DNA of 64,000 nt, taken from the NCBI RefSeq assembly GCF_035712445.1, contig NZ_DASTAT010000063.1, forward strand, positions 62,001 to 126,000, in the 5' to 3' direction. Under the pieces are notes generated by a model. That model was given only the letters and a program-made list of their open reading frames with translations. It ran no database searches and was not told the origin of the DNA. Below, piece by piece: positions 16,749 to 26,732 of the stretch. This DNA is from Oligoflexus sp. GTDB lineage: Bacteria > Bdellovibrionota_B > Oligoflexia > Oligoflexales > Oligoflexaceae. The position numbers were made by a program, and so were the translations under genes. Positions within the stretch are counted from its first letter, which is position 1; each line of letters opens with the position of its first letter.

Positions 16749-18671
16749 ATGAATATCCAGCAGATACAGGAAGCTCGCGAACTCTACGGCATCGACGGCT
16801 GGGGCGCCGGCTATTTTAGCATTGCTGACAATGGCAATGTCGTCTGCCACCCCACAGGTGAAGAACATCTTTTTATTGATTTGCCAGAGGCTATCAGTAA
16901 AGCGAAGTCGCTGGGCATTCATGCGCCTATGATCATGCGTTTTCCGCAGATTATCGAAAACCAGATCGCTCGCCTCCACACCGCGTTCAAGGACGCGATG
17001 TGGGAGTATAACTATCAAGGAAGCCACCGCGCTGTATTCCCTTTCAAGGTGAACCAGCGTCGTGAGTTCATCGACAGCATCGTGGACTGCGGCCTGAAAT
17101 ACAACTACGGCCTGGAAGTCGGTTCCAAGCCCGAGTTTATCGCGGCCCTTGCCTACGATCTGAGTCCTGACGCCCTCTTCGTCTGTAACGGTTTCAAAGA
17201 CCGCGAATTCATCGACCTCGGCTTCGTGGCGAACGCCATGGGCAAGAACGCTGTGCTCGTCGTCGAAGGACCGGACGAACTGCAGATGATCCTGGATCAG
17301 GCGAAGATCGACCCGAAACACTGCCCCTACATCGGTATCCGTGTGAAGCTTTACAGCCGCGGCTCCGGGAAATGGGCGAAGTCCTCGGGCGAATCGTCGA
17401 AATTCGGTCTGACGACTATCGAAGTGCTCCAGTGTCTGAAGATGCTCGACGAAGCGAACCTTCGCGATCGCCTTTACATGCTGCACTTCCACATCGGTTC
17501 CCAGGTGACCGAGATCAAGCGCATCAAAAACGCGATCAAGGAAGCCTCGCGCGTTTACGCGAAAGTCCACAAGATGAACTTCAAGCCTGTGTGTTTGAAC
17601 ATCGGTGGCGGCGTGGGCGTCGACTATGACGGCAGCAAAACCTCGTTCGCGTCGAGCGCCAACTACTCCCTGCAGGAGCTGGCCAACGACGTGATCTACG
17701 AGATCGGTGAAGTCTGTAAGAACGAAGACGTGCCGAGCCCCCAGATCGTGACCGAATCCGGTCGCGTGATCGCGGCTTATCACTCGATCGTGATTACCGA
17801 CATCCGTGAAGTGCAAAGCACCGAAAGCTTTTCGGCGGCTGGCGAATATGAGTTCTTTCCCCAGGAAAAGAACGGCTCGCACAAGGGTCTCTCGGAACTG
17901 AAGTACATTCTGGATAACATCAACAGAAAGAACTTCGTCGAGTACTACCATGATGCGATCGAATACTATGAAGAGATGTTCACGCTCTTCAACCTGGGCT
18001 ATGTGACTTTGCAGGATCGTGCGAACGCTGAGCAGCTGTTCTACCGGATCTGCCGCCGGGCCCTGTTCTTCTCGTCCTACGAGAAGCACCAGCCCGAGGA
18101 ATTCGAGAACCTGCAGCAGCGCATGGTGAGCAAGTTCCTGGCGAACTTCTCGATCTTCCAGTCCATCCCGGACTCCTGGTCGATCGATCAGCTGTTCCCA
18201 GTGATTCCTTTGTCTCATCATGAGAAGAAGCCAACGCACAAGGCCACGATCGTTGACATCACCTGCGACTCGGACGGTTGCCTGGAGAAATTCATCGACC
18301 GCCGCGATATGCGGAATGTCCTGGATCTGCACTCCCCTTCGGCGAAGCCCTACTACCTGGGCTTCTTCCTGGTGGGTGCCTATCAGGAATCGTTGGCCAA
18401 CGAGCATAACCTCTTCGGCGCGATCAACGAGGCGGAAATCATCATGAAGAGCGACGGTCGTTGGGAAATTACCAAGACCACCACCGGCGATCCGATTGAA
18501 GAACTCCTGACCTCCCGTAACTATGAAATGCCCTTACTGTGGGAAAGCTTCTTTAAGCAGCTGAATACCGCCATCGGTAAGGATCTTTGTACGGAAGACG
18601 AAGCGGAGCGAATCAAAGCCCGCCTCAAAACTTATCTTGAGTCCTCGCCTTACCTTCGGGAAGGCGGCTGA
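16749..18671 (+). CDS. speA: Biosynthetic arginine decarboxylase
   Basis: 640 residues, the usual SpeA size. It decarboxylates L-arginine to agmatine, the first step of one route to putrescine and spermidine. The pyridoxal phosphate lysine is Lys100 in AVFPFKVNQ. The barrel segments LHFHIGSQ and NIGGGVGVDYDGS follow, and the C-terminal part carries the cysteine loop ITCDSDGCLEKFID. The ATG at 16749 follows a purine-rich GGCGGGGAAAAG stretch. Codon use is strongly biased to C/G third positions and the gene is probably well expressed. It is followed by a strong terminator, so it is monocistronic. Confidence 0.97.
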   Translation: MNIQQIQEARELYGIDGWGAGYFSIADNGNVVCHPTGEEHLFIDLPEAISKAKSLGIHAPMIMRFPQIIENQIARLHTAFKDAMWEYNYQGSHRAVFPFKVNQRREFIDSIVDCGLKYNYGLEVGSKPEFIAALAYDLSPDALFVCNGFKDREFIDLGFVANAMGKNAVLVVEGPDELQMILDQAKIDPKHCPYIGIRVKLYSRGSGKWAKSSGESSKFGLTTIEVLQCLKMLDEANLRDRLYMLHFHIGSQVTEIKRIKNAIKEASRVYAKVHKMNFKPVCLNIGGGVGVDYDGSKTSFASSANYSLQELANDVIYEIGEVCKNEDVPSPQIVTESGRVIAAYHSIVITDIREVQSTESFSAAGEYEFFPQEKNGSHKGLSELKYILDNINRKNFVEYYHDAIEYYEEMFTLFNLGYVTLQDRANAEQLFYRICRRALFFSSYEKHQPEEFENLQQRMVSKFLANFSIFQSIPDSWSIDQLFPVIPLSHHEKKPTHKATIVDITCDSDGCLEKFIDRRDMRNVLDLHSPSAKPYYLGFFLVGAYQESLANEHNLFGAINEAEIIMKSDGRWEITKTTTGDPIEELLTSRNYEMPLLWESFFKQLNTAIGKDLCTEDEAERIKARLKTYLESSPYLREGG

Positions 18672-18696
18672 TTTCAAGACCTTACAACTTTGCCCA

Positions 18697-18726
18697 AGGC
18701 CGCCCCGTGCGGCCTTTTCTTTTTTG
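18697..18726 (+). terminator. Intrinsic terminator of speA
   Basis: An 8-bp stem AAGGCCGC/GCGGCCTT with loop CCCGT is followed by a T-rich run, 25 bases after the speA stop. Confidence 0.9.
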
Positions 18727-18799
18727 TCTCAAGGATTCTGCTTTCAATCCGATCTGGACACTAGTGTTGTGCCAGCGATGGGATACTGAGAGGGATTTC

Positions 18800-19279
18800 A
18801 TGGGGATTAGCATTCAAATCGTCCAAAAGGATGGATGGGACCATGTGAACTATGCCGGGCCGATTGATGCCGAGGCGGAGGTTCATTTGAGTCAATTACT
18901 CCCCAAGCTGGGTAAGCAGGTCGTCTTCAATTTCAAGAATGTCGATTCTGTCAACAGCTGTGGAGTTCGCAGCTGGATCAATTTCATGAGAGACCTGCAG
19001 AAGGATCAGCGGAGCATTGTTTTCGAAGAATGCACGGGCGAGATTGTGATGCAAATCAACATGATACCCAGCTTCAAGGGTAATGCGGATATCCGCTCCG
19101 TTTATGGTTGCTATGTTTGTGACGAATGTGGTCATGAAGAGGATATACTCTTCGAAGCTGGAAAAAATCTTCCCGAAAATCCGGATGCTGGACTGGACCC
19201 TGTAAAGTGCAGCTCCTGTGGTGCCGAGATGGAACTGGAAGAGATGGAAGAAGAGTATTTCGCCTTCCTCGCGGCTTAG
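18800..19279 (+). CDS. STAS-like domain protein with C-terminal zinc ribbon
   Basis: 159 residues from the ATG at 18800, which follows AGAGGGA by six bases. Residues 1-95 fit the STAS/anti-anti-sigma fold: a beta-strand start (SIQIVQKDGWDHVNYAG), VVFNFKNVDSVNSCGVRSWI with the helix cap where phosphorylatable Ser lies in SpoIIAA-like proteins, and a closing helix. Residues about 104-150 hold two CxxC pairs (CDECG and CSSCG) that would bind one zinc ion. I infer a cytosolic partner-switch or scaffold protein. The downstream gene, 51 bases on, is a diguanylate cyclase, so the two may be cotranscribed and functionally linked. The fold is moderately sure; the function is unknown. Confidence 0.75.
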   Translation: MGISIQIVQKDGWDHVNYAGPIDAEAEVHLSQLLPKLGKQVVFNFKNVDSVNSCGVRSWINFMRDLQKDQRSIVFEECTGEIVMQINMIPSFKGNADIRSVYGCYVCDECGHEEDILFEAGKNLPENPDAGLDPVKCSSCGAEMELEEMEEEYFAFLAA

Positions 19280-19330
19280 AGAGAAGCAGAGGAACGGTTG
19301 ACGAGGATGCGGTCCTAAAAAGGTGCGGGC

Positions 19331-20329
19331 ATGTCAGAAGCGGTAAAAAGTTTGGACAACCTGGAAAGCATTACGACGGAATTTGCGCGCTTTGAGCATT
19401 TCGTCAAGGTACTGCTGGACGCCTATGTGGTGATCGACGCCCAGGGTCGCGTTGTCAAAGCCAATCAGATGCTCGCGCAGGTCACGGGCCAAAAGCTCCG
19501 CCAGCTCCTGAAGGCGGATAGCCTTGATTCCATCATGACATTCTCTTTGGATGGCAAGACCATCGGCTTCAAGGAACTCCTGGAATACGATAGCCCTATT
19601 CGGATCGACGAAGTGCGGGGCCATGTCGCCGGCAAGGCGGATGGCGAGACGCTGAACCTGATCCTCGGTATTTATCCCTTCGTGCAGCAGAGCACGGGCC
19701 AGAAGCTCGGCTTCTTCCTTTTGCTTCGTGACGTGACGGCAGAAACCAATCTGCAGGATCAATATAAAGACAAGGCGATTCAGTCGATCACCGATCCCCT
19801 GACGACCCTTTTCACCCGGGCCTATTTCGAAGAATACCTGACTGGTCAGGTCTCCCGCATGGAAGCCCTGCCCGAGAATGAGCGCTATCATATCTCGGTG
19901 GTCATGTGTGACATCGACTTCTTTAAAAAGATCAACGACAAGTACGGCCACCAGGCCGGTGACTATGTCTTGAAAAATGTCTCAAGGATTATGAAGCAGA
20001 CTTTCCGCAAGACTGATGTCTGCTGCCGTTACGGTGGCGAGGAATTCCTCGTGATCCTGCCCGCAGCGACTTTTGAAAACGCGGCCATTGCTGCGAACAA
20101 GCTTCGTCAGGCGGTCCAGGATGAGGTCATGATCTTTGAAGAGCAGCACATACCCGTGACCTTGAGCTGCGGTGTGGCCACGATTCAGATCGGCAAGGAA
20201 ACCTATTCCGAAGCCATGGCCCGTGCGGATGCTGCGCTTTACGATTCGAAACACCAGGGTCGTAACATGGTGTCGCTGCACGACGGTGCGAAGATCATCA
20301 ACACCGCACGTACAGCCACCGGGTCCTGA
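19331..20329 (+). CDS. Diguanylate cyclase with N-terminal PAS-like domain
   Basis: 332 residues and no membrane segment. Residues about 20-140 read as a PAS domain (AYVVIDAQGRVVKAN and a late LLLRDVTAETN block), which would sense a small ligand or redox state. A short coiled linker leads into the GGDEF domain from about 150. The active-site motif is GGEEF at 235-239. The inhibitory RxxD site (RKTD, 226-229) sits five residues before it, so product feedback inhibition is expected. DxDxFK-type substrate and metal residues (CDIDFFKKIND) are present, so it should convert two GTP into cyclic-di-GMP. It follows the STAS/zinc-ribbon gene and ends at an inverted repeat. Confidence 0.94.
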   Translation: MSEAVKSLDNLESITTEFARFEHFVKVLLDAYVVIDAQGRVVKANQMLAQVTGQKLRQLLKADSLDSIMTFSLDGKTIGFKELLEYDSPIRIDEVRGHVAGKADGETLNLILGIYPFVQQSTGQKLGFFLLLRDVTAETNLQDQYKDKAIQSITDPLTTLFTRAYFEEYLTGQVSRMEALPENERYHISVVMCDIDFFKKINDKYGHQAGDYVLKNVSRIMKQTFRKTDVCCRYGGEEFLVILPAATFENAAIAANKLRQAVQDEVMIFEEQHIPVTLSCGVATIQIGKETYSEAMARADAALYDSKHQGRNMVSLHDGAKIINTARTATGS

Positions 20330-20330
20330 T

Positions 20331-20358
20331 CACCAGCCTTTTCAATGAACGGCTGGTG
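20331..20358. terminator. Inverted repeat between convergent genes
   Basis: CACCAGCC and GGCTGGTG are separated by 12 bases. The repeat lies between the diguanylate cyclase stop and the stop of the minus-strand gene. It lacks a long U-run, so it is at best a weak bidirectional terminator. Confidence 0.4.
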
Positions 20359-20785
20359 AACCCTTCTTCAAAAACTCTTCCGCGAGTTCTTCCAACTTCA
20401 AATTCAGAATCTGCCCACGCATCTGGAAGTCGATGGCTTCATACTGAAAGTCGGCCCAGTCGATCGGCAGATAAATCTCTTCGCTTTCCTGGGTCAGATA
20501 CTCATCGAAATAAGCATCGATGTAATCGAGCAGGAACAGCGCCGCCTCTCCGCGCTGCATTTCCTCTTTCTCGTAAAGCACGCGGGCTTCCACCGGATAA
20601 TAGTAACTCTTATCCTGGTTCGAGAGGATCACCTTGACGAAGACGCCGCGGCCTTTGACCTCGGCCTCGACTCTGAAGCTCCGGCCTTTCAGAGCCATCG
20701 CATATTTGGATTCCATGGCCTTGGCCAAGGCATCGCAGTCATCCTGATCCAAAAAATCAGTGTTTTGCTCCTGATTCTCATTCAT
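20342..20785 (-). CDS. Conserved hypothetical acidic protein
   Basis: 147 residues, strongly acidic, with no signal peptide or membrane span. It begins MNENQEQNTDFLDQDD and contains alternating strands (FRVEAEVKGRGVFVKVILSN, then SYYYPVEARVLYEK) and a helical C-terminal half rich in Glu and aromatic residues. I do not recognise a family. Its ATG overlaps the stop of the upstream probable DUF6178 gene (ATGA), so the pair is translationally coupled and probably functions together. Confidence 0.75.
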   Translation of the reverse strand: MNENQEQNTDFLDQDDCDALAKAMESKYAMALKGRSFRVEAEVKGRGVFVKVILSNQDKSYYYPVEARVLYEKEEMQRGEAALFLLDYIDAYFDEYLTQESEEIYLPIDWADFQYEAIDFQMRGQILNLKLEELAEEFLKKGSPAVH

Positions 20786-22458
20786 GTCGGCACCTCGCTT
20801 TGTGAATCATGAACCGAACGGCCCGCGCGGGGCAGGACGATCAGACCATGCAATTCCTCGTGGATCATGTCGATCACGGTATCCAGTATTTCATCCAGAC
20901 CTGTGGGTTCGCCCACCCACCAGCGGGCCTGATCGGCACGCAAACGTTCTTTCCACTGCTCCAAAACCCGTGGCACATTGCTGTCCCCCGGCGCATTGCG
21001 GATCGTTGCCATCGCGCTTTCACGCAGGATCAAATCCACCGGCTGATTCAAGGGCAGACCGCTGAAAGTCGCCGCATATAGGTAACCCATGATGCTCTGC
21101 AGGTTCTTTTCCAGCTGCAAAAGCTCCCTGAGGTTCACGATCGGCGCGAAGACGATGCGGTTTTGATCCTGCATCATGCGCATGGGCACCATGGGGAAGC
21201 GGTTGAACAGACCTTTCAGGACTTCGCCCGCCTGCAGACCCACATGAGTCACCCAATGGCGATCGAGTTCCAGAAGCATCTGGCCCCACTGCCGCGCGAT
21301 ATAGAAGCGGCGCAGACGGTCCGCGCGCGGCCAATTCATGGCTTCGAAGCGCTGAACGACCTCTTCACGAACCACATCGACAAGGCTCAGACCCACGCGG
21401 AACAGCGTGCGGGCGCTTTCATTCCGCACGATGCGAATGCCGAGGCCCAGATCACCCTGCCCCAGATATTCAAGTCCGAGGCTTAACAAAGCCTTGCCCT
21501 GTTCCAGAAGACGATTCAAACCGGCGATATCATCCGGGGCGACCTGACCCGCGGCACAGAGCGCGTTGGCCAGATAAAGAAAGCTTTGATGCAGCTGATA
21601 GAGTTCATCAATCGAAACGTTCTCATCACGCGCCGCGAGCATGACCGCGTCCAGGAACAAGCCGGAGCCGCCTTGCAGCGCGAGGCTGGTCAGATCCTGG
21701 GTCCTTTCGCTTTCGTTCCATTTTTTCAAAAGGCTGGCGTGATCGATCGGCGCGAAAATGCTGAGACTTTCTTCGTAACTCACAAAGCCATCATCTTCCA
21801 AACGCCCGCGACGGAAACGCGCGACCTCGGCCAGCGCCTCGCCAGGCGGTGAGTAAGTGGAGTGCCCGAGGATCGCATACGCATAGCGCATGTTGTTTTC
21901 CTTCAGGGATTCCATCAGCTCTTCCAAGAACGCGATTTCATCGGCATCTTCGCTCAGGATCTCATAGAAGATTTTGTTGCAAGGCATGCGATAGGCTTTT
22001 TCTGCGATGTCTTCCGGCAGATCATAGGGATCTTCCACTTCATGCACCCTGAAAAAGCCCTGAAGAGCCGCCAGCTGATACTCTTCATCCAAATCCGCAA
22101 AACGCTCGTAGAGCTGCTCGCGGCTGATTTCGCCGAAGGGTTTCAGAAAGGAAAAGAATTTTTTGGGGACCAGCTCATCCTGAGTCCAGGCATCGTAGTC
22201 GAGCATGCGCTCGACCTGCTCGGGGCTCAAAAGAGGCAATAGATCGAGCGCGTCTTCGACGCCCTGCTGTTTCAAGGCATAATAAAGGGCCTGAGTCGGC
22301 AGTTCGGGTACGATTTCCGCAGCATTGGGATCGGAAAGGATAGCCTTAAGATCAATACCCGCTAAGAAACCCGAAGGCGGTCCCGGCTCCCAGGCCAAAT
22401 TTTGATGCCCGGCATCAAGGCTGGCAGCAACAAAGGAGTCTGAAAGTCGATTTTCCAT
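20782..22458 (-). CDS. Probable DUF6178 family protein
   Basis: 558 residues from the ATG at 22458, which has GGGAG seven bases upstream; the frame extends six codons further to a TTG at 22476. The protein is mostly helical, soluble and acidic. Its N-terminal block (LLPLLSPEQVERMLDYDAW followed by TQDEL) and the two-fold arrangement of helical segments resemble DUF6178 proteins known from deltaproteobacteria-like genomes. That assignment is from memory of the family pattern and is not certain. No catalytic motif is evident. It is coupled by a 4-base overlap to a small acidic protein. Confidence 0.7.
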   Translation of the reverse strand: MENRLSDSFVAASLDAGHQNLAWEPGPPSGFLAGIDLKAILSDPNAAEIVPELPTQALYYALKQQGVEDALDLLPLLSPEQVERMLDYDAWTQDELVPKKFFSFLKPFGEISREQLYERFADLDEEYQLAALQGFFRVHEVEDPYDLPEDIAEKAYRMPCNKIFYEILSEDADEIAFLEELMESLKENNMRYAYAILGHSTYSPPGEALAEVARFRRGRLEDDGFVSYEESLSIFAPIDHASLLKKWNESERTQDLTSLALQGGSGLFLDAVMLAARDENVSIDELYQLHQSFLYLANALCAAGQVAPDDIAGLNRLLEQGKALLSLGLEYLGQGDLGLGIRIVRNESARTLFRVGLSLVDVVREEVVQRFEAMNWPRADRLRRFYIARQWGQMLLELDRHWVTHVGLQAGEVLKGLFNRFPMVPMRMMQDQNRIVFAPIVNLRELLQLEKNLQSIMGYLYAATFSGLPLNQPVDLILRESAMATIRNAPGDSNVPRVLEQWKERLRADQARWWVGEPTGLDEILDTVIDMIHEELHGLIVLPRAGRSVHDSQSEVPT

Positions 22459-22559
22459 GGGGAGGCTCCCTGGCAAAAGGTCAGGCTGGATCGGAAGGGT
22501 TTTCCGGTCAAACTTTGATCCTTACACCTGTTTCCCAGGAAAGTCCATGTCTAGTTGGA

Positions 22560-24323
22560 TTAGGCGAGGACGCCTAGCACCACCAAAATCGCGATCAGAA
22601 CACCCATCAGACTCTCGCCCGCGATGAAACCAGAACCTATTGGAATTACTGCCTTTTCAGCGAACTCTGGTTTCTTTTTTTCCAGCCACAGCGCGACCAG
22701 GGCACCGATGAACATGGCCATGGTGTTGTACGCCGGCATAGTGAACGCAAGACCGAGTCCCGTTGGCGAGGGTATGTACTTTTTCCAGCGCGGCACGTAC
22801 TGCTCCAGGAGCACCAGCACAATGCCGAGCAAGCCGCCAATAAGAAGGGCCGCCTGGGCCGTGGGATGCAGGGTGGCAAAGCCTTTGACCAAAAGCTCCG
22901 CCACGCTTTTCCAGGTCTGCGCGCCTGGTGCGGGCCATTTATCAGTGCCGAGGACATCGGCGGTCGGAATCAGAAGATGATAGGCCGGAACCACAAAGAG
23001 CGAGCCGGCCGTCACACCCAAAAATTGCGCCCAGAACTGCTGACGCGGATCGGCTTTCAATAAATAGCCGCTTTTCAAATCGGTGAGCAGATCCGCCGAA
23101 TGCAGGCCGACGCCAGCCGTGACATTGGCTGTCATCAGGTTGGTCGTCACGTTGCCCGCATCCAGAGCGCCGAAGGTAATCTGCGTGATCTTGCCCAGCG
23201 CGCCGGTCGGGGTCGTATCGGTTTCCCCGGTGGCGCGGCAGGCGACGATCGCAATGAAAAAGCTGATGAAGACGGACAGGATACCCATCCAGATTTTGAT
23301 GTCGAAAAGAAACCACTGCAGAAAGATGACGATCGGCGCAAAGATCGCGCAGCCTATGAAAAACCAGCTCATCGGCACTTCACGAACATCCGTATCCTGC
23401 GCCTCGCCAAAAGCCGCCGACACGCTTTTCACCGCACGCACCACGGTTTTCCATTGAAACGCGAAGGCCAAGAGTCCACTGGTCAGAATCATGGCGGAAC
23501 CAAACCAGACGCTCCAGCCCACGATCACTTTATAACCAAGCTTGGCGTCGATCACGCCGTTTTCATAGAGCCAGGGGGCAAGGCCACCGTAGTTGATCAC
23601 AGCCCCGAGCATCATGCTCCATGCCGCGCGAAAGCCCATGATCATGCCGGCGCCGATCAGGATCAAACTGCCTTCGAAGGCAAAGGTATAATCGACCAGC
23701 GGCCGACCCGCGAGTTTGATGCCCGGGATGTTGAACTTTTCGGGAATGTTGAAGGGCACGAAACGTCCATGCGCATCGCGAAAAAAAGCCACGACAGCGC
23801 CCGCGATGCCGGCCCATGTAAGAAACTTCGCGGCCTTGTTCTCGCCGCCATCACCGTGATCATGCAAAGCGCGCAGAGTTTCCGCGGCTGCAGTTCCCGT
23901 GGGAAAGCGCAGCTGCTCGACGTTGATCATCTGCTGCTTCATGGGAATCGCCATCACCACGCCGAGCATCGCGATCATGCTGATCCAGAAAAACATGGGC
24001 CACGCGCCCATCGTTTCCCCTGTGATCATCATAAGAGCGGGAATCGCCGCCACGGTTCCGCCGCCGGTCATATAGCCCGCGGCACTGGCCACCGACTGCA
24101 TGGCATTGTTTTCCAGCATGCCGAAGGCCCGGCGTACGATGCGTAATTTCAGAAGGATCGAAAAGATGGCGAACGCCAGAATACCGGCTGTAATGGAAAC
24201 GCCCATACTCCAGCCGGTTTTCAGCGACACATAAAGATTCGAAAGGCTCATGAAGCCGCCGAGCAACATGCCGGCCAGGGCCGCTCGGAAGGTCAATTGC
24301 CGTTGTGGTTGCGCCTCGTGCAT
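22560..24323 (-). CDS. OPT-family oligopeptide/metal-chelate transporter
   Basis: 587 residues from the ATG at 24323 (MHEAQPQ); the frame extends upstream to 24386, but that part has no hydrophobic character. About 14-16 membrane segments are visible. Landmarks include NLYVSLKTGWSMGVSI near the first spans, QLRFPTGTAAAETL, and TGMVVAF-like glycine-rich spans near the end (IPIGSGFIAGESLMGV). Bacterial OPT proteins are thought to import small peptides or metal chelates using the proton gradient; the substrate cannot be read from sequence. The gene is monocistronic by spacing. Confidence 0.9.
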   Translation of the reverse strand: MHEAQPQRQLTFRAALAGMLLGGFMSLSNLYVSLKTGWSMGVSITAGILAFAIFSILLKLRIVRRAFGMLENNAMQSVASAAGYMTGGGTVAAIPALMMITGETMGAWPMFFWISMIAMLGVVMAIPMKQQMINVEQLRFPTGTAAAETLRALHDHGDGGENKAAKFLTWAGIAGAVVAFFRDAHGRFVPFNIPEKFNIPGIKLAGRPLVDYTFAFEGSLILIGAGMIMGFRAAWSMMLGAVINYGGLAPWLYENGVIDAKLGYKVIVGWSVWFGSAMILTSGLLAFAFQWKTVVRAVKSVSAAFGEAQDTDVREVPMSWFFIGCAIFAPIVIFLQWFLFDIKIWMGILSVFISFFIAIVACRATGETDTTPTGALGKITQITFGALDAGNVTTNLMTANVTAGVGLHSADLLTDLKSGYLLKADPRQQFWAQFLGVTAGSLFVVPAYHLLIPTADVLGTDKWPAPGAQTWKSVAELLVKGFATLHPTAQAALLIGGLLGIVLVLLEQYVPRWKKYIPSPTGLGLAFTMPAYNTMAMFIGALVALWLEKKKPEFAEKAVIPIGSGFIAGESLMGVLIAILVVLGVLA

Positions 24324-24386
24324 GGGAAAGCCTGCTCCACCGTTGGAAACGTGAACACGAAATCCTGACAGGACATGCTTTCGCAC

Positions 24387-24567
24387 GGAATCGTTACACC
24401 TGTTCAGGAAAGAACCACAGGACTCTAGCCGTTTCGCCGAAGCTCCACAAAAGAAATTTTATGCGTTTATTTTTTAAGCACTGATATTTTCTGAGCCGGT
24501 ATATTTTTACAGACCGCCAACTGAGACATGGGCTATTATGATGCAAACAACTTGAAGGAGAAGGGCT
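24387..24567. other. Divergent intergenic region, AT-rich
   Basis: This 181-244-base region separates the OPT transporter and the lipoprotein gene. It is markedly more AT-rich than its surroundings (for example 24450-24515), as expected for back-to-back promoters. I could not fix a convincing -35/-10 pair. The lipoprotein start at 24568 has GAAGGAGAAGG upstream. Confidence 0.4.
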
Positions 24568-25395
24568 ATGGTATTGAGACCCCAAGGGTGGGCTCTGCTC
24601 GGCTGTCTGGCATCAGGACTGCTTTTGAGCAATTGCGCCATCCAAACTTATCCTGGTCAACCGGGAGTGCGCACCAATGGTTTTGCCAAGATCGACATGG
24701 AAACTGTCGATGAATCGGGACTGTGGGTTTACGAAGTCACCTACGATAATTCGCCGACCGGAGAAGGCGTCGAGCAGATCGTGACCAAGCTTTATCCCAC
24801 GGCCTACACTTACACCTCCAACGTCCGCACCAACTCGGACGGCACCACCTATCGCCATAAGTTTCCTTACAAGGGTGGGCGCATTCAGATGATCTCGATT
24901 CCCAAAGACGGCACCATCATCATGCCTCCCGACAGCCTGGTGCAGGTCATGGTCGATTACGATATTTCGATGGATGAAGTCGATGATCGCAATCTGAGCG
25001 AGGAAGGTCTGTTCGCAAGGCCCCAGGCCTTTGTGGAACGCGTGGCCCAGCAAACCCGCATGAAATGGGATATTCTGCGCGCCGGTGAGTTCATGGCCGG
25101 CAAGCTCCACTATGCGATCGGCAAGGTGCGGGTCGGTACGGAAGAACTGGAATTTGGAGCGGCTCCTATCAAATTGTCCACAACGCTTTCTCAGAGCGGT
25201 GTGCTCCTGAACGTATCGACGGAGCAGAAGCAGAAGATGCGCGCCTTCATCAATGAAAAGTTCCCCAAAGGCTATAACGGCCCTGTGGAACTGTTCCTGA
25301 CCGATGGCACCAGCTTTAAAACAAACCTGGGTCTGAACACCATCGAAACCGCCAAGGCTGCTGGAAAGAAAATCATTATCCAGTCCGTGAACTAA
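24568..25395 (+). CDS. Putative lipoprotein of unknown function
   Basis: 275 residues. The N-terminus is a signal peptide ending in LLLSNC (position 23 Cys), a plausible lipobox although Asn at -1 is unusual. The body is beta-rich with a conserved-looking stretch (GLWVYEVTYDNSPTGEG), suggestive of an extracytoplasmic beta-sandwich; no catalytic motif was found. A second half (from about 150) has a helix-strand pattern ending in a basic tail. Only 13 bases separate it from the downstream subtilase, so it is in an operon with that protease and could be its partner, substrate or inhibitor. Function unknown. Confidence 0.8.
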   Translation: MVLRPQGWALLGCLASGLLLSNCAIQTYPGQPGVRTNGFAKIDMETVDESGLWVYEVTYDNSPTGEGVEQIVTKLYPTAYTYTSNVRTNSDGTTYRHKFPYKGGRIQMISIPKDGTIIMPPDSLVQVMVDYDISMDEVDDRNLSEEGLFARPQAFVERVAQQTRMKWDILRAGEFMAGKLHYAIGKVRVGTEELEFGAAPIKLSTTLSQSGVLLNVSTEQKQKMRAFINEKFPKGYNGPVELFLTDGTSFKTNLGLNTIETAKAAGKKIIIQSVN

Positions 25396-25408
25396 GGAGT
25401 CGAACCCA

Positions 25409-26698
<1,290 letters not shown>

Positions 26699-26703
26699 AC
26701 AAA

Positions 26704-26732
26704 AAGGCCCGGTGATTCCGGGCCTTCTTATT
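26704..26732. terminator. Bidirectional terminator between convergent genes
   Basis: AAGGCCCGG and CCGGGCCTT pair with loop TGATT. T-rich runs follow on both strands, so it can serve the subtilase gene (plus) and the caspase-like gene (minus). Confidence 0.88.

Noticed and set aside
16716..18407. Long minus-strand open frame across speA
   Set aside because: It is antisense to a clearly conserved arginine decarboxylase, lacks family motifs and arises from strong third-position G/C bias.
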